Part shown: piece by piece, positions 1-9,716 of the stretch
Layout: each line of letters starts with the position of its first letter
How positions within the stretch are numbered: the first letter of the stretch is position 1
Assembly (NCBI GenBank): GCA_937868725.1
Contig: CALMMQ010000006.1
Span: 1 to 47,992 of the forward strand
Direction of reading: 5' to 3'
Source of the DNA: an uncultured Pleomorphomonas sp.
GTDB taxonomy: Bacteria; Pseudomonadota; Alphaproteobacteria; Rhizobiales; Pleomorphomonadaceae
Length of the DNA: 47,992 nucleotides
The notes under the pieces: generated by a model
What the model was told of the DNA's origin: nothing
The model's input: only the letters and a program-made list of their open reading frames with translations
Databases searched by the model: none
Translations under genes and position numbers: made by a program

Positions 1-2
1 CC

Positions 3-404
<402 letters not shown>

Positions 405-429
405 GCGCGTTTCCAGGACTGGGTGAGAC

Positions 430-1035
430 ATGAACGAAGCCCTGCTCAATGAAATCGCGGCCGCAGTCACGGCGGCCCTGCCGGGTGAGGCGCCGCCGAC
501 GGTCGCCCACGGCGAGCTGACCCTCGAGGTGGATGCCGCGCGCATCGTCGACGTGGCCAAGGTGTTGCGCGACGATCCGGCCCTGGCCTTCGTCTCGTTC
601 ATCGACGTCTGCGCCGTCGACTACCCCGAGCGCGCCGAGCGTTTCGACGTCGTCTACCATCTGCTGTCGCCGACCCGGAACGCCCGCATCCGCCTGCGCG
701 TCACGACCGCCGAGGCGAGCCCGGTGCCGTCGGTTACATCGGTTTATCCCGGCGCCGACTGGTTCGAACGCGAGGCCTACGATCTCGTCGGCGTGCTGTT
801 CACCGATCATCCCGAGCTCAGGCGCATCCTCACCGACTATGGTTTCGACGGTCATCCGCTCCGCAAGGACTTCCCGATGACCGGCTACGTCGAGGTTCGC
901 TACGATGATGCCGAAAAGCGCGTCGTCTACGAGCCTGTGACGCTCAATCAGGAATTCCGGTCCTTCGACTTCCTCTCGCCCTGGGAAGGACCCGACTACG
1001 TCCTGCCCGGCGATGAGAAGGCCAAGACGAACTGA
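430..1035 (+). CDS. nuoC: NADH-quinone oxidoreductase subunit C
   Basis: A 201-residue hydrophilic subunit of the complex I connecting module, which with NuoD forms the quinone-site scaffold on the cytoplasmic side. It shows the 30-kDa subunit signature: [29 protein letters not shown] followed by [19 protein letters not shown] (quoted in parts; the core is ERE-DL-G and HPLRKDFP). It is a separate gene from nuoD rather than the NuoCD fusion of enterobacteria, as is normal for alphaproteobacteria. The start ATG at 430 follows GGGTGAGAC. It sits 25 bp after nuoB and 12 bp before nuoD. Confidence 0.97.
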   Translation: MNEALLNEIAAAVTAALPGEAPPTVAHGELTLEVDAARIVDVAKVLRDDPALAFVSFIDVCAVDYPERAERFDVVYHLLSPTRNARIRLRVTTAEASPVPSVTSVYPGADWFEREAYDLVGVLFTDHPELRRILTDYGFDGHPLRKDFPMTGYVEVRYDDAEKRVVYEPVTLNQEFRSFDFLSPWEGPDYVLPGDEKAKTN

Positions 1036-1047
1036 GGCATTTGATCG

Positions 1048-2232
1048 ATGGCTGAAGCCCAGTTGCGAAATTTCAATATCAACTTCGGTCCGCAGCATCC
1101 GGCGGCGCACGGCGTGTTGCGCCTCGTTCTGGAGCTCGACGGCGAAGTTGTCGAACGCGTCGATCCGCACATCGGTCTGCTGCACCGCGGCACCGAGAAG
1201 CTGATCGAGGCGCGCACCTACCTTCAGGGCGTGCCGTATTTCGATCGCCTCGACTATTGCGCCCCGATGAATCAGGAGCACGCCTACTGCCTGGCCATCG
1301 AGCAGCTGGCCGGCATCGAGGTGCCGCGCCGGGCCCAGCTCATTCGCGTGCTGTACTGCGAGATCGGCCGCATCCTGTCGCATCTGCTCAACGTCACCAC
1401 GCAAGCCATGGACGTTGGCGCGCTGACGCCGCCGCTCTGGGGCTTCGAGGAACGCGAAAAGCTGATGATCTTTTACGAGCGGGCCAGCGGCAGTCGCATG
1501 CATGCGGCCTACTTCCGGCCGGGTGGCGTGCATCAGGACCTGCCCGATCAGCTCGTCGCCGACATCGAGGCGTGGTGCGATCCCTTCCTCAAGGTGGTCG
1601 ACGACCTCGACGCGCTTTTGAGCGAGAACCGCATCTTCAAGCAGCGCAACGTCGACATCGGCGTCGTGACGCTCGATCAGGCCTGGGCCTGGGGTTTCTC
1701 GGGCGTGATGGTGCGCGGCTCGGGCGCCGCCTGGGACCTGCGCAAGAGCCAGCCCTACGAGTGCTACGACGAGCTCGACTTCGACATTCCCGTCGGCAAG
1801 AACGGCGACTGCTACGACCGCTATCACATCCGCATGGAAGAGATGCGCCAGTCGGTGCGCATCATGCGGCAGGTGATCGATCGGCTGAAGGTCGAAAAGG
1901 GGCCGGTACTGACGACGCAGGGCAAGTTTGCGCCGCCGCGCCGGGCCGAGATGAAGCGGTCGATGGAAGCGCTGATCCATCACTTCAAGCTCTACACCGA
2001 AGGCTTCCACGTGCCGGCCGGCGAAATCTACGCCGCCGTGGAAGCGCCCAAGGGCGAGTTCGGCGTCTATCTGGTCGCCGATGGCTCCAACAAGCCGTAC
2101 CGGGTCAAGATCCGCGCCCCTGGCTTTGCGCACCTGCAGGCCATGGATTTTCTCTGTCGCGGGCACCTGCTGGCCGACATTTCGGCCGTGCTGGGTTCGC
2201 TCGATATCGTGTTTGGTGAGGTGGACCGCTGA
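1048..2232 (+). CDS. nuoD: NADH-quinone oxidoreductase subunit D
   Basis: The 49-kDa subunit (394 aa) of complex I, which lines the quinone-binding cavity and descends from the large subunit of NiFe hydrogenases but lacks its metal site. Diagnostic N-terminal motif [15 protein letters not shown] lies at about residues 11-25, with [13 protein letters not shown] following and the C-terminal end [13 protein letters not shown]. The length matches the family (about 390-400 aa). Its stop codon TGA overlaps the ATG of nuoE by one base (position 2232), so the two are probably translationally coupled. Confidence 0.98.
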   Translation: MAEAQLRNFNINFGPQHPAAHGVLRLVLELDGEVVERVDPHIGLLHRGTEKLIEARTYLQGVPYFDRLDYCAPMNQEHAYCLAIEQLAGIEVPRRAQLIRVLYCEIGRILSHLLNVTTQAMDVGALTPPLWGFEEREKLMIFYERASGSRMHAAYFRPGGVHQDLPDQLVADIEAWCDPFLKVVDDLDALLSENRIFKQRNVDIGVVTLDQAWAWGFSGVMVRGSGAAWDLRKSQPYECYDELDFDIPVGKNGDCYDRYHIRMEEMRQSVRIMRQVIDRLKVEKGPVLTTQGKFAPPRRAEMKRSMEALIHHFKLYTEGFHVPAGEIYAAVEAPKGEFGVYLVADGSNKPYRVKIRAPGFAHLQAMDFLCRGHLLADISAVLGSLDIVFGEVDR

Positions 2233-3266
2233 TGTCCGTCCGTCGTCTTCATAACGAGCAGCCGGCCAGCTTTGCCTTCAGCGCCGATAACCTCGCCTAC
2301 GCCCGCAAGGTCATCGCCCGCTATCCCGAGGGCAAGCAGGCCTCGGCGGTGATCCCGCTGCTGATGGTCGGCCAGAGCCAGGAAGGCTGGGTCAGCCAGC
2401 CAATGATCGAAGCCATTGCCGCCATGCTCGACATGGCGCCGATCCGCGTGCTCGAGGTGGCCACCTTCTACACCCAGTTCCAGCTGGCACCGGTGGGGGC
2501 CAAGGCGCATATCCAGGTGTGCGGCACGACGCCGTGCCGGTTGCGCGGGGCCGAGACGATCATCAAGATCTGCAAGAGCCGGCTGGCCGAACATCCGTTC
2601 GAGCTTTCCGCCGACGGCGACTTCTCGTGGGAAGAGGTCGAGTGCCTCGGCGCCTGCGTCAACGCCCCGATGGTGGCGGTCGGCAGCGACACCTACGAGG
2701 ACCTCGACGAGACGAGCTTCAACGCCCTGATCGATGGCTTCAAGGCCGGCAATCCGCCGGCGCCCGGGCCGCAGAACGGCCGGCAGTTCTCGGCTCCGGC
2801 CGGGGGCGACACGGCGCTCACCGATCCGGCACTCTACGACGGCTCGGTGGTCGGCAAGTACCGGGCGTTTGCCCGCGAGGAGCTGAAGCCGACCGAGGCC
2901 GCGCCGCCGCCGGCACCCGTCGTCGCGCCGGCCCCCGCGCCAGTCGTCGCCAAGCCGGCCGAAGAACCGGTCGAGAAGGTGGCCGACGAGTTCAAGCCGG
3001 CGCTGCTGACGGCGGCCCGCGATGGCAAGGCCGACGATCTCAAGCTGGTCTGGGGCGTCGGTCCCAAGCTCGAGGAACTGCTGCACGGGCTCGGTGTCTA
3101 CCATTTCGACCAGGTTGCCGCCTGGAGCGAGATGAACCTCAAGTGGATCGACCAGCATCTCGGCGCGTTCCGGGGCAGGGCGGTGCGCGACAAGTGGATC
3201 GACCAGTGCAAGAAGCTCGCCAGCGGCTGGCGCCCGTCCGACAAGGATGGCGACAAGCCGGTGTGA
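2232..3266 (+). CDS. nuoE: NADH-quinone oxidoreductase subunit E with C-terminal helix-hairpin extension
   Basis: The 24-kDa subunit carrying the [2Fe-2S] cluster N1a next to the FMN site. The thioredoxin-like core occupies about residues 1-170 with cluster cysteines in [10 protein letters not shown] and CLGACVNAP. At 344 residues it is about twice the length of the E. coli protein. After the core comes a Pro/Ala/Val-rich linker (about 215-245), then a domain of about 75 residues containing [20 protein letters not shown] and WIDQHLGAF, which resembles the helix-hairpin-helix extension known in alphaproteobacterial NuoE. The role of that extension is unknown; by its form it could bind a partner subunit. 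Start ATG overlaps the nuoD stop. Confidence 0.95.
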   Translation: MSVRRLHNEQPASFAFSADNLAYARKVIARYPEGKQASAVIPLLMVGQSQEGWVSQPMIEAIAAMLDMAPIRVLEVATFYTQFQLAPVGAKAHIQVCGTTPCRLRGAETIIKICKSRLAEHPFELSADGDFSWEEVECLGACVNAPMVAVGSDTYEDLDETSFNALIDGFKAGNPPAPGPQNGRQFSAPAGGDTALTDPALYDGSVVGKYRAFAREELKPTEAAPPPAPVVAPAPAPVVAKPAEEPVEKVADEFKPALLTAARDGKADDLKLVWGVGPKLEELLHGLGVYHFDQVAAWSEMNLKWIDQHLGAFRGRAVRDKWIDQCKKLASGWRPSDKDGDKPV

Positions 3267-3317
3267 GCTGCGGCGGACGCCGCCGTTCGAGTGAATTGAA
3301 GTCCGGGGAAGCAGGAC

Positions 3318-4607
3318 ATGCTGCAGGATAAGGACCGCATCTTCACCAATATCCACGGTCGCTACGACTGGGGGCTCCAGGGCGCGCTGAAGCGTGGCCA
3401 GTGGGACGGCACCAAGGATATTCTGGCCAAGGGGCGGGATTTCATCATCAACGAGATCAAGGCGTCGGGGCTGAAGGGTCGAGGCGGCGCCGGCTTCCCG
3501 ACCGGTCTCAAGTGGTCGTTCATGCCCAAGCAGAGCGATGGCCGGCCGCACTATCTCGTGGTCAATGCCGACGAATCCGAACCGGGCACCTGCAAGGACC
3601 GCGAAATCCTGCGCCACGATCCGCACACCCTCGTCGAGGGCTGTCTGGTGGCCGGTTTCGCCATGGGCGCCCATACCGCCTACATCTACGTGCGCGGCGA
3701 ATTCATCCGCGAGCGCGAGCGGCTGCAGGCGGCCGTCGATCAGGCTTATGACGCCGGTCTCCTCGGCAAAAATGCCTGTGGTTCGGGCTGGGACATGGAC
3801 GTCTTCGTCCATCACGGCGCCGGCGCCTACATCTGCGGCGAGGAAACGGCCCTCTTGGAAAGCCTTGAGGGCAAGAAGGGCCAGCCGCGCATGAAGCCGC
3901 CGTTCCCGGCCAACTGCGGTCTCTACGGCTGCCCGACGACGGTCAACAACGTCGAGTCGATCGCCGTGGCGCCGACCATTCTCCGGCGCGGCGCCGCCTG
4001 GTTCGCCGGCATCGGCCGGCCGAACAACAACGGTACCAAGCTGTTCATGATCTCCGGCCACGTCAACACACCGTGCGTCGTCGAAGAGGAAATGGGCATT
4101 TCGTTCAAGGACCTGATCGAAAAGCACGCCGGCGGCATCCGCGGCGGCTGGGACAATCTCCTGGCGGTCATTCCGGGCGGTGCGTCCTGCCCGATCGTCC
4201 GCGCCGACCAGATCATGGATGCGCAGATGGACTTCGACGGCATGCGCGCCATCGGTTCGAGCTTCGGTACCGGCGGCCTGATCGTCATGGACAAGTCGAC
4301 CGACGTCATCCGGGCCATTTCGCGCATCTCCGCCTTCTTCAAGCACGAGAGCTGCGGTCAGTGCACGCCGTGCCGCGAGGGCACGGGCTGGATGTGGCGC
4401 GTCATGGAGCGCATGGCTGAGGGCAACGCCCGGCGCGAGGAAATCGACATGCTGTTCCAGGTGAGCAAGCAGATCGAGGGGCACACCATCTGTGCCCTCG
4501 GCGACGCCGCGTCCTGGCCGGTGCAGGCGCTGATCCGCAATTTCCGGCCGGTGATCGAGGCCCGCATCGACGACTATGCGGCGGCCCATCGGGTCGCGGC
4601 CGAGTGA
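3318..4607 (+). CDS. nuoF: NADH-quinone oxidoreductase subunit F
   Basis: The 51-kDa subunit (429 aa) that binds NADH and FMN and takes the hydride that enters complex I. The glycine-rich NADH/FMN motif [15 protein letters not shown] is at about residues 55-69, followed by [15 protein letters not shown] of the flavin pocket. The [4Fe-4S] cluster N3 ligands are in [17 protein letters not shown], with the fourth cysteine in the later [10 protein letters not shown] segment. The start is preceded by GGGGAAGCAGGAC. A 97-bp gap separates it from nuoG, one of the larger gaps in the operon. Confidence 0.98.
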   Translation: MLQDKDRIFTNIHGRYDWGLQGALKRGQWDGTKDILAKGRDFIINEIKASGLKGRGGAGFPTGLKWSFMPKQSDGRPHYLVVNADESEPGTCKDREILRHDPHTLVEGCLVAGFAMGAHTAYIYVRGEFIRERERLQAAVDQAYDAGLLGKNACGSGWDMDVFVHHGAGAYICGEETALLESLEGKKGQPRMKPPFPANCGLYGCPTTVNNVESIAVAPTILRRGAAWFAGIGRPNNNGTKLFMISGHVNTPCVVEEEMGISFKDLIEKHAGGIRGGWDNLLAVIPGGASCPIVRADQIMDAQMDFDGMRAIGSSFGTGGLIVMDKSTDVIRAISRISAFFKHESCGQCTPCREGTGWMWRVMERMAEGNARREEIDMLFQVSKQIEGHTICALGDAASWPVQALIRNFRPVIEARIDDYAAAHRVAAE

Positions 4608-4704
4608 TGGCAAGGCGCCCGCCCGTCGGGGTGGGCAGGGTTCAGGGAACCGAAGGCGACCGGAAGCGGGCCGGAGGTTCACGTGAGGAAGGTTCGAGGC
4701 CGAC

Positions 4705-6801
4705 ATGGCGAAACTGATCGTCGATGGCAAAGAGATCGAGGTGGCGCCGGAGCTGACGCTGCTGCAGGCCTGCGAGCAGGCCGGCGCCGAGGTGCCGCGG
4801 TTCTGCTTCCATGAGCGGCTGTCGGTGGCCGGCAATTGCCGCATGTGTCTGGTCGAAGTCAAGGGCGGTCCGCCGAAGCCGACGGCCTCCTGTGCCATGG
4901 CGGTGCGCGACCTCCGGCCCGGCCCCAACGGCGAGCCGCCGGTGGTGCTGACCAATTCGCCCATGGTCAAGAAGGCCCGCGAGGGCGTGATGGAGTTTCT
5001 GCTGATCAACCATCCGCTCGACTGCCCGATCTGCGATCAGGGCGGCGAATGCGATCTGCAGGATCAGGCCGTGGCCTACGGTCTCGCCGGCTCGCGCTTC
5101 AGCGAAAACAAGCGCGCCGTCGAGGACAAGAATCTCGGGCCGCTGGTCAAGACGGCGATGACGCGCTGCATCCATTGCACGCGTTGCGTCCGCTTCACCA
5201 CGGAAGTGGCCGGCATCACCGAGATGGGCCTGATCTCGCGCGGCGAGGACGCCGAGATCACCAGCTATCTCGAGCGGGCGCTGACCTCGGAACTGCAGGG
5301 CAACGTCATCGACCTCTGCCCGGTGGGGGCGCTGACCTCCAAGCCCTACGCCTTCCACGCCCGGCCGTGGGAGTTGACCAAGACCGAATCCATCGACGTC
5401 ATGGACGCGCTTGGCTCGGCCATCCGCGTCGACAGCCGCGGTCGCGAGGTGATGCGCGTGTTGCCCCGCCTCAACGAGGCGGTCAACGAGGAGTGGATTT
5501 CCGACAAGACCCGCTTCATCTGGGACGGGCTCAAGACGCAGCGGCTCGACCGGCCGTACGTCAAGGAAAACGGCCGCTTCCGCGCCGTGTCGTGGTCGGA
5601 GGCCTTTGCCGCTGTCAAGGCCAGGGTGGCCGGCACGGCACCGGCCCGCATGGGGGCCATCGCCGGTGATCTTGCCTCCGTCGAGGAGATGTATGCGCTG
5701 AAGGGCCTGATGACGGCGCTTGGCGTCACCTCGATCGACGGTCGGCAGGATGGCACCAAGCTGCATCCGAAGTTCGGCCGCGCTTCCTACGTTTTCAACT
5801 CGACCATCGCCGGCATCGAAGCGGCCGACGCCGTGCTGATCGTCGGCGCCGATCCGCGCCACGAGGCGGCGGTGCTCAACGCCCGGCTGCGCAAGACCTG
5901 GCGGGCCTCGGGCGGCAAGCTCAAGGTCTACGTCATCGGCGCGCCGATCGATCTCACCTATCCGACCATCCATCTCGGCGACGGTCCGGACGCCTTGCGC
6001 AACCTCGATGCCGAGGTGGTCGCGGCGCTGTCGGCGGCGCAGAAACCGCTCGTCATCGTCGGTCAGGGGCCGCTGCTTCGCCGCGACGGCCTGGCGCTCT
6101 TGTCGCTGGCCGCCGAGGTGGCGTGCCGTGTTGGCGCCGTCAAGGATGGCTGGAACGGCTTCTCGGTGCTGCACACCGCCGCCGCGCGCGTCGGCGCGCT
6201 CGACATCGGCCTGGTGCCGGAGGAGGGCGGTCGCGACGTCGAAGCGATGATCGAAGCCTCTGTCGAGGGCGACCTCGACGTGCTGTTCCTGCTCGGCGCC
6301 GACGAATTCGGCGCCGGCCATCTCGGCCCGAAGACGTTCGTCGTCTACATCGGCAGCCATGGCGACACCGGCGCCCACCGCGCCGACGTCATCCTGCCAG
6401 GGGCGGCCTACACCGAAAAGTCGGGCACCTACGTCAACACAGAGGGCCGCGTCCAGCTCGGCCAGCGCGCCACCTTCCCGCCGGGAGAGGCCAAGGAAGA
6501 CTGGGCGGTGCTGCGGGCCCTGTCGGAGGTGCTCGGCAAGAAGCTGCCGTATGACAGCCTCGCCGCCTTGCGTGCCGCGCTTTACGCCGAGGTGCCGCAT
6601 CTCGCCGCCCTCGACGAGGCGCCGGAGAACGACGCTGCCGCCATCGCGGCGCTGGCCGGTATCGGCGGCGCCATCGAGCCGGTGCCGTTCCTGCCGGCCA
6701 TTGCCGATTTCTATCTGACCAACCCGATCGCCCGGGCGTCGAAGGTCATGGCCGAATGTTCGGCATTGGCCCATGGCACCCGACAAGCCGCAGCCGAGTG
6801 A
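4705..6801 (+). CDS. nuoG: NADH-quinone oxidoreductase subunit G
   Basis: The 75-kDa subunit (698 aa), which holds a chain of Fe-S clusters carrying electrons from NuoF toward NuoI. The N-terminal ferredoxin-like [2Fe-2S] domain shows [18 protein letters not shown] at about residues 31-48 and a later cysteine in TASC. The His-Cys [4Fe-4S] site is in [18 protein letters not shown], and a further [4Fe-4S] set lies in [12 protein letters not shown] with DLCPVGAL. The rest is a molybdopterin-oxidoreductase-like fold without its cofactor. Length agrees with other rhizobial NuoG (about 690 aa). The end of the gene lies 11 bp before the nuoH start. Confidence 0.97.
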   Translation: MAKLIVDGKEIEVAPELTLLQACEQAGAEVPRFCFHERLSVAGNCRMCLVEVKGGPPKPTASCAMAVRDLRPGPNGEPPVVLTNSPMVKKAREGVMEFLLINHPLDCPICDQGGECDLQDQAVAYGLAGSRFSENKRAVEDKNLGPLVKTAMTRCIHCTRCVRFTTEVAGITEMGLISRGEDAEITSYLERALTSELQGNVIDLCPVGALTSKPYAFHARPWELTKTESIDVMDALGSAIRVDSRGREVMRVLPRLNEAVNEEWISDKTRFIWDGLKTQRLDRPYVKENGRFRAVSWSEAFAAVKARVAGTAPARMGAIAGDLASVEEMYALKGLMTALGVTSIDGRQDGTKLHPKFGRASYVFNSTIAGIEAADAVLIVGADPRHEAAVLNARLRKTWRASGGKLKVYVIGAPIDLTYPTIHLGDGPDALRNLDAEVVAALSAAQKPLVIVGQGPLLRRDGLALLSLAAEVACRVGAVKDGWNGFSVLHTAAARVGALDIGLVPEEGGRDVEAMIEASVEGDLDVLFLLGADEFGAGHLGPKTFVVYIGSHGDTGAHRADVILPGAAYTEKSGTYVNTEGRVQLGQRATFPPGEAKEDWAVLRALSEVLGKKLPYDSLAALRAALYAEVPHLAALDEAPENDAAAIAALAGIGGAIEPVPFLPAIADFYLTNPIARASKVMAECSALAHGTRQAAAE

Positions 6802-6812
6802 GAGACGACACG

Positions 6813-7859
6813 ATGAGCTTCTGGACCGATATCGTCTGGCCGCTGGTGGTGATCGCCTTCGAGAGCATCGTGCTCCTGGTGATCCTGCTTGTCGCCGTCG
6901 CCTTCATCCTGCTGGCCGACCGCAAGATCTGGGCCGCCGTCCAGATCCGGCGTGGCCCCAACGTCGTCGGCCCCTGGGGTCTGTTCCAGTCGTTCGCCGA
7001 CCTGCTGAAGTTCGTGCTGAAGGAACCGGTGATCCCCTCGGGCTCGTCCAAGGGCCTGTTCCTGCTGGCGCCGCTCGTCACCTGCACGCTGTCGCTGCTG
7101 GCCTGGGCGGTGCTGCCGGTGGCCGACGGCTGGGTGGTGGCCGACGTCAATGTCGGCGTGCTGTTCATCCTGGCGATCTCCTCGCTCAGCGTCTACGGCA
7201 TCATCATCGGCGGCTGGGCCTCGAACTCCAAGTATCCGTTCCTGTCGGCGCTGCGCTCGGCGGCGCAGATGGTGTCCTACGAGGTCTCGATCGGCTTCGT
7301 CATCATCACCGTGCTGCTGTGCGCCGGCTCGCTCAACCTGTCGACCATCGTCAGGACGCAGGAAACCGGCCTTGCCGACATGATCGGCCTGCCATGGCTG
7401 ACGTTCCTCAACTGGTACTGGCTGCCGCTGCTGCCGATGTTCGTCGTCTTCTTCGTGTCGGCGCTGGCCGAAACCAACCGGCCGCCGTTCGACCTCGTCG
7501 AAGCGGAGTCGGAACTGGTGGCCGGCTTCATGGTCGAATACGGCTCGACGCCGTACATGATGTTCATGCTCGGCGAATACGTCGCCATCTGCACCATGTG
7601 CGCCATGATGACCATCCTGTTCCTCGGGGGCTGGCTGCCGCCGATCAACGTGGCGCCGTTCACCTGGGTGCCGGGCGTGTTCTGGTTCGCGGCCAAGGCG
7701 GTGCTGATGTTCTTCTTCATCGCCATGGCCAAGGCGATGGTGCCGCGCTACCGCTACGATCAGCTGATGCGGCTCGGCTGGAAGGTGTTCCTGCCGTTGT
7801 CGCTGGCCTTCGTGGTCATCGTCGCCGGCGTGCTGCAGGTTACCGGCTGGGCGGCCTGA
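6813..7859 (+). CDS. nuoH: NADH-quinone oxidoreductase subunit H
   Basis: Membrane subunit (348 aa, ND1 equivalent) that forms the roof of the quinone tunnel and links the peripheral arm to the proton-pumping arm. Typical conserved stretches are [20 protein letters not shown] with the RRGPN loop, and [20 protein letters not shown] with the acidic cluster that faces the cytoplasm. About eight hydrophobic helices are visible. The frame is open further upstream to 6756, inside nuoG, but the ATG at 6813 ([11 protein letters not shown]) gives the normal N-terminus and avoids a 45-bp overlap, so it is preferred. Confidence 0.96.
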   Translation: MSFWTDIVWPLVVIAFESIVLLVILLVAVAFILLADRKIWAAVQIRRGPNVVGPWGLFQSFADLLKFVLKEPVIPSGSSKGLFLLAPLVTCTLSLLAWAVLPVADGWVVADVNVGVLFILAISSLSVYGIIIGGWASNSKYPFLSALRSAAQMVSYEVSIGFVIITVLLCAGSLNLSTIVRTQETGLADMIGLPWLTFLNWYWLPLLPMFVVFFVSALAETNRPPFDLVEAESELVAGFMVEYGSTPYMMFMLGEYVAICTMCAMMTILFLGGWLPPINVAPFTWVPGVFWFAAKAVLMFFFIAMAKAMVPRYRYDQLMRLGWKVFLPLSLAFVVIVAGVLQVTGWAA

Positions 7860-7889
7860 CCGCCCGGCCTAGGGGGAAGGAGAGGATCC

Positions 7890-8135
7890 ATGGATCTGCC
7901 GCTGTCGGGCATCATCGGTGCCGTGGTGGGGATCGGGATCGGTCTCGTGGATTTCGGTCTGGTGGCGTCGTTCGTCCGGCGCCTCCTCACCGGCCGCATG
8001 GCGCGGCTGTCGCCCCGGGCGACGGAAGGGCTGATGCGGGTGCTGTTCTTGGTCAATGCGCTGGTGTTCGGCGCGCTCGGCTGGTGGTTTGGCGTGTCGA
8101 TGGCCGGAACCGGCCTGGCACCGACCGGCGGATGA
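7890..8135 (+). CDS. Small two-helix membrane protein within the nuo operon, unknown function
   Basis: An 81-residue protein encoded between nuoH and nuoI, where most nuo operons have nothing. Two hydrophobic segments are evident, about residues 5-27 (rich in Gly/Ile/Val) and 48-70 ([17 protein letters not shown]), joined by a basic loop [17 protein letters not shown] that should face the cytoplasm. Translation support is good: GGAAGGAGAGG lies just before the ATG. The gaps of 30 bp from nuoH and 56 bp to nuoI indicate co-transcription. I do not recognise a named family. It could be an accessory or assembly subunit of complex I, but that is inference from position alone. Confidence 0.8.
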   Translation: MDLPLSGIIGAVVGIGIGLVDFGLVASFVRRLLTGRMARLSPRATEGLMRVLFLVNALVFGALGWWFGVSMAGTGLAPTGG

Positions 8136-8191
8136 GTTGGGGTCGTCGGCCGGCGCGGGCGCTGCGACGACGAGTGAAGGAAGCGGGTGCG

Positions 8192-8680
8192 ATGAAACTT
8201 GATCAGGTGGCCAAGTCGCTTCTCCTGAAGGAGTTCGTGTCGGGGTTCTTCCTCGCCATGCGCTACTTCTTCAAGCCGAAGCCGACCATCAACTACCCCT
8301 TCGAGAAGGGAGCGCTTTCCCCGCGCTTCCGGGGCGAGCACGCCCTGCGCCGCTATCCCAGCGGCGAGGAACGCTGCATCGCCTGCAAGCTCTGCGAGGC
8401 CATCTGTCCGGCCCAGGCCATCACCATCGAGGCCGGTCCGCGCGGCAACGACGGCAGCCGCCGCACGACGCGCTACGACATCGACATGGTGAAGTGCATC
8501 TACTGCGGCTTCTGCCAGGAAGCCTGCCCGGTGGAAGCGATCGTCGAGGGGCCGAACTTCGAGTACGCCACCGAGACGCGCGAAGAGCTGTACTTCTCCA
8601 AGGAGCGGCTGCTCGCCAACGGCGACCGCTGGGAGCGGGAAATCGCCCGCAACATCGAACTCGACGCGCCCTACCGCTGA
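8192..8680 (+). CDS. nuoI: NADH-quinone oxidoreductase subunit I
   Basis: TYKY-type subunit (162 aa) carrying two [4Fe-4S] clusters (N6a, N6b) that pass electrons to cluster N2 on NuoB. Two full ferredoxin motifs are present, [16 protein letters not shown] and [16 protein letters not shown]. The amphipathic N-terminus with [18 protein letters not shown] is typical of the alphaproteobacterial and mitochondrial form. The chosen ATG at 8192 gives [12 protein letters not shown] and the usual length. The same frame runs open far upstream, which reflects base composition only. Confidence 0.97.
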   Translation: MKLDQVAKSLLLKEFVSGFFLAMRYFFKPKPTINYPFEKGALSPRFRGEHALRRYPSGEERCIACKLCEAICPAQAITIEAGPRGNDGSRRTTRYDIDMVKCIYCGFCQEACPVEAIVEGPNFEYATETREELYFSKERLLANGDRWEREIARNIELDAPYR

Positions 8681-8742
8681 GACGACGGGCTGAAACGACG
8701 GGATTGGCGGACGCGACCGGCGTCCACGGGGACTGAGAGAAG

Positions 8743-9354
8743 ATGATACAAACGCTGTTCTTCTACCTTTTCGCGATCATCGCCATCGCCTCGGCGGTCA
8801 TGGTGATTTCCTCGCGCAACCCCGTTCATTCGGTGCTGTACCTGATCCTGACCTTCGTCAACGCCTCGGGCCTGTTCATGCTGGCTGGCGCCGAATTCCT
8901 GGCCATGCTGCTGATCGTCGTCTACGTCGGCGCCGTGGCCGTGCTGTTCCTGTTCGTCGTCATGATGCTCGACGTCGATTTCGCCGAACTGAAGCAGGGC
9001 GTGCTGCAGTACCTGCCCGTCGGTCTGCTGGTCGGCCTCATCTTCCTGGCCGAACTGTTGATGGTCGCCGGCACCTGGGTGTTCGCTCCCGGCGCCCTCA
9101 AGAGCGGTTCGGCGCCGATGCCGGATCTCGCCGCCACGCCCAACACGCTGGCGCTCGGCGAACTCATCTATACGCGCTACGCCTTCTTCTTCGAGGCGGC
9201 GGCGCTCATCCTGCTGGTGGCCATGATCGGTGCCATCGTGCTGACGCTGCGCCACCGCGCCTACGTCAAGCGGCAGGACATCTCCGTGCAGGTGGCGCGG
9301 ACGCGCGACACGGCAATCGAAATCGTCAAGGTCGAACCGGGGAAGGGGCTGTGA
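8743..9354 (+). CDS. nuoJ: NADH-quinone oxidoreductase subunit J
   Basis: Membrane subunit (203 aa, ND6 equivalent). Five hydrophobic helices are visible. The third contains the conserved LLIVVYVGAVAVLFLFVVMML segment (core YVGAVAVLFLFVVMM), whose pi-bulge helix is part of the central proton path. A longer loop with SGSAPMPDLAATPN separates helices 4 and 5, as is usual. Upstream GACTGAGAGAAG gives a reasonable ribosome site. It lies 62 bp after nuoI and 45 bp before nuoK. Confidence 0.96.
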   Translation: MIQTLFFYLFAIIAIASAVMVISSRNPVHSVLYLILTFVNASGLFMLAGAEFLAMLLIVVYVGAVAVLFLFVVMMLDVDFAELKQGVLQYLPVGLLVGLIFLAELLMVAGTWVFAPGALKSGSAPMPDLAATPNTLALGELIYTRYAFFFEAAALILLVAMIGAIVLTLRHRAYVKRQDISVQVARTRDTAIEIVKVEPGKGL

Positions 9355-9399
9355 TGCGCCATTCCGTTCGTACCTCGTTCATCAGGGAAGGCTGACCCC

Positions 9400-9708
9400 A
9401 TGGCCATCGGTCTATCGCACTACCTTTCGGTCGCGGCGATCCTGTTCACCCTCGGGATCCTCGGCATCTTCCTCAACCGCAAGAACGTCATCGTCATCCT
9501 GATGTCGATCGAGCTCATTCTCCTGGCGGTGAACCTCAACCTCGTCGCCTTTTCCGCTCATCTCGGCGATCTCGTCGGGCAGGTGTTCGCCCTGTTCGTC
9601 TTGACGGTCGCCGCCGCCGAGTCCGCCATCGGGCTCGCCATCCTGGTCGTATTCTTCCGCAACCGCGGTACCATCGCGGTCGAAGACATCAACATGATGA
9701 AGGGCTGA
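9400..9708 (+). CDS. nuoK: NADH-quinone oxidoreductase subunit K
   Basis: Small membrane subunit (102 aa, ND4L equivalent) with three hydrophobic helices. The helix motifs [24 protein letters not shown] (in parts) carry the conserved membrane glutamate of IELILLAVN, and the third helix has the second in [14 protein letters not shown]. Both glutamates belong to the proton channel at the junction with NuoJ and NuoN. Length is exactly that of the family. It is separated from nuoL by 8 bp. Confidence 0.97.
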   Translation: MAIGLSHYLSVAAILFTLGILGIFLNRKNVIVILMSIELILLAVNLNLVAFSAHLGDLVGQVFALFVLTVAAAESAIGLAILVVFFRNRGTIAVEDINMMKG

Positions 9709-9716
9709 CAGGCGCG

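Noticed and set aside
4608-4704. tRNA-like GGTTCGAGG sequence before nuoG
   Set aside because: No acceptor, D or anticodon stems can be built around it; it is simply the nuoF-nuoG spacer.
2067-5009. Very long open frame (980 codons) on the minus strand across nuoD-nuoG
   Set aside because: It lies antisense to four certain nuo genes; high GC leaves few stop codons. The translation is Arg/His/Gly/Ala-rich with no domain.
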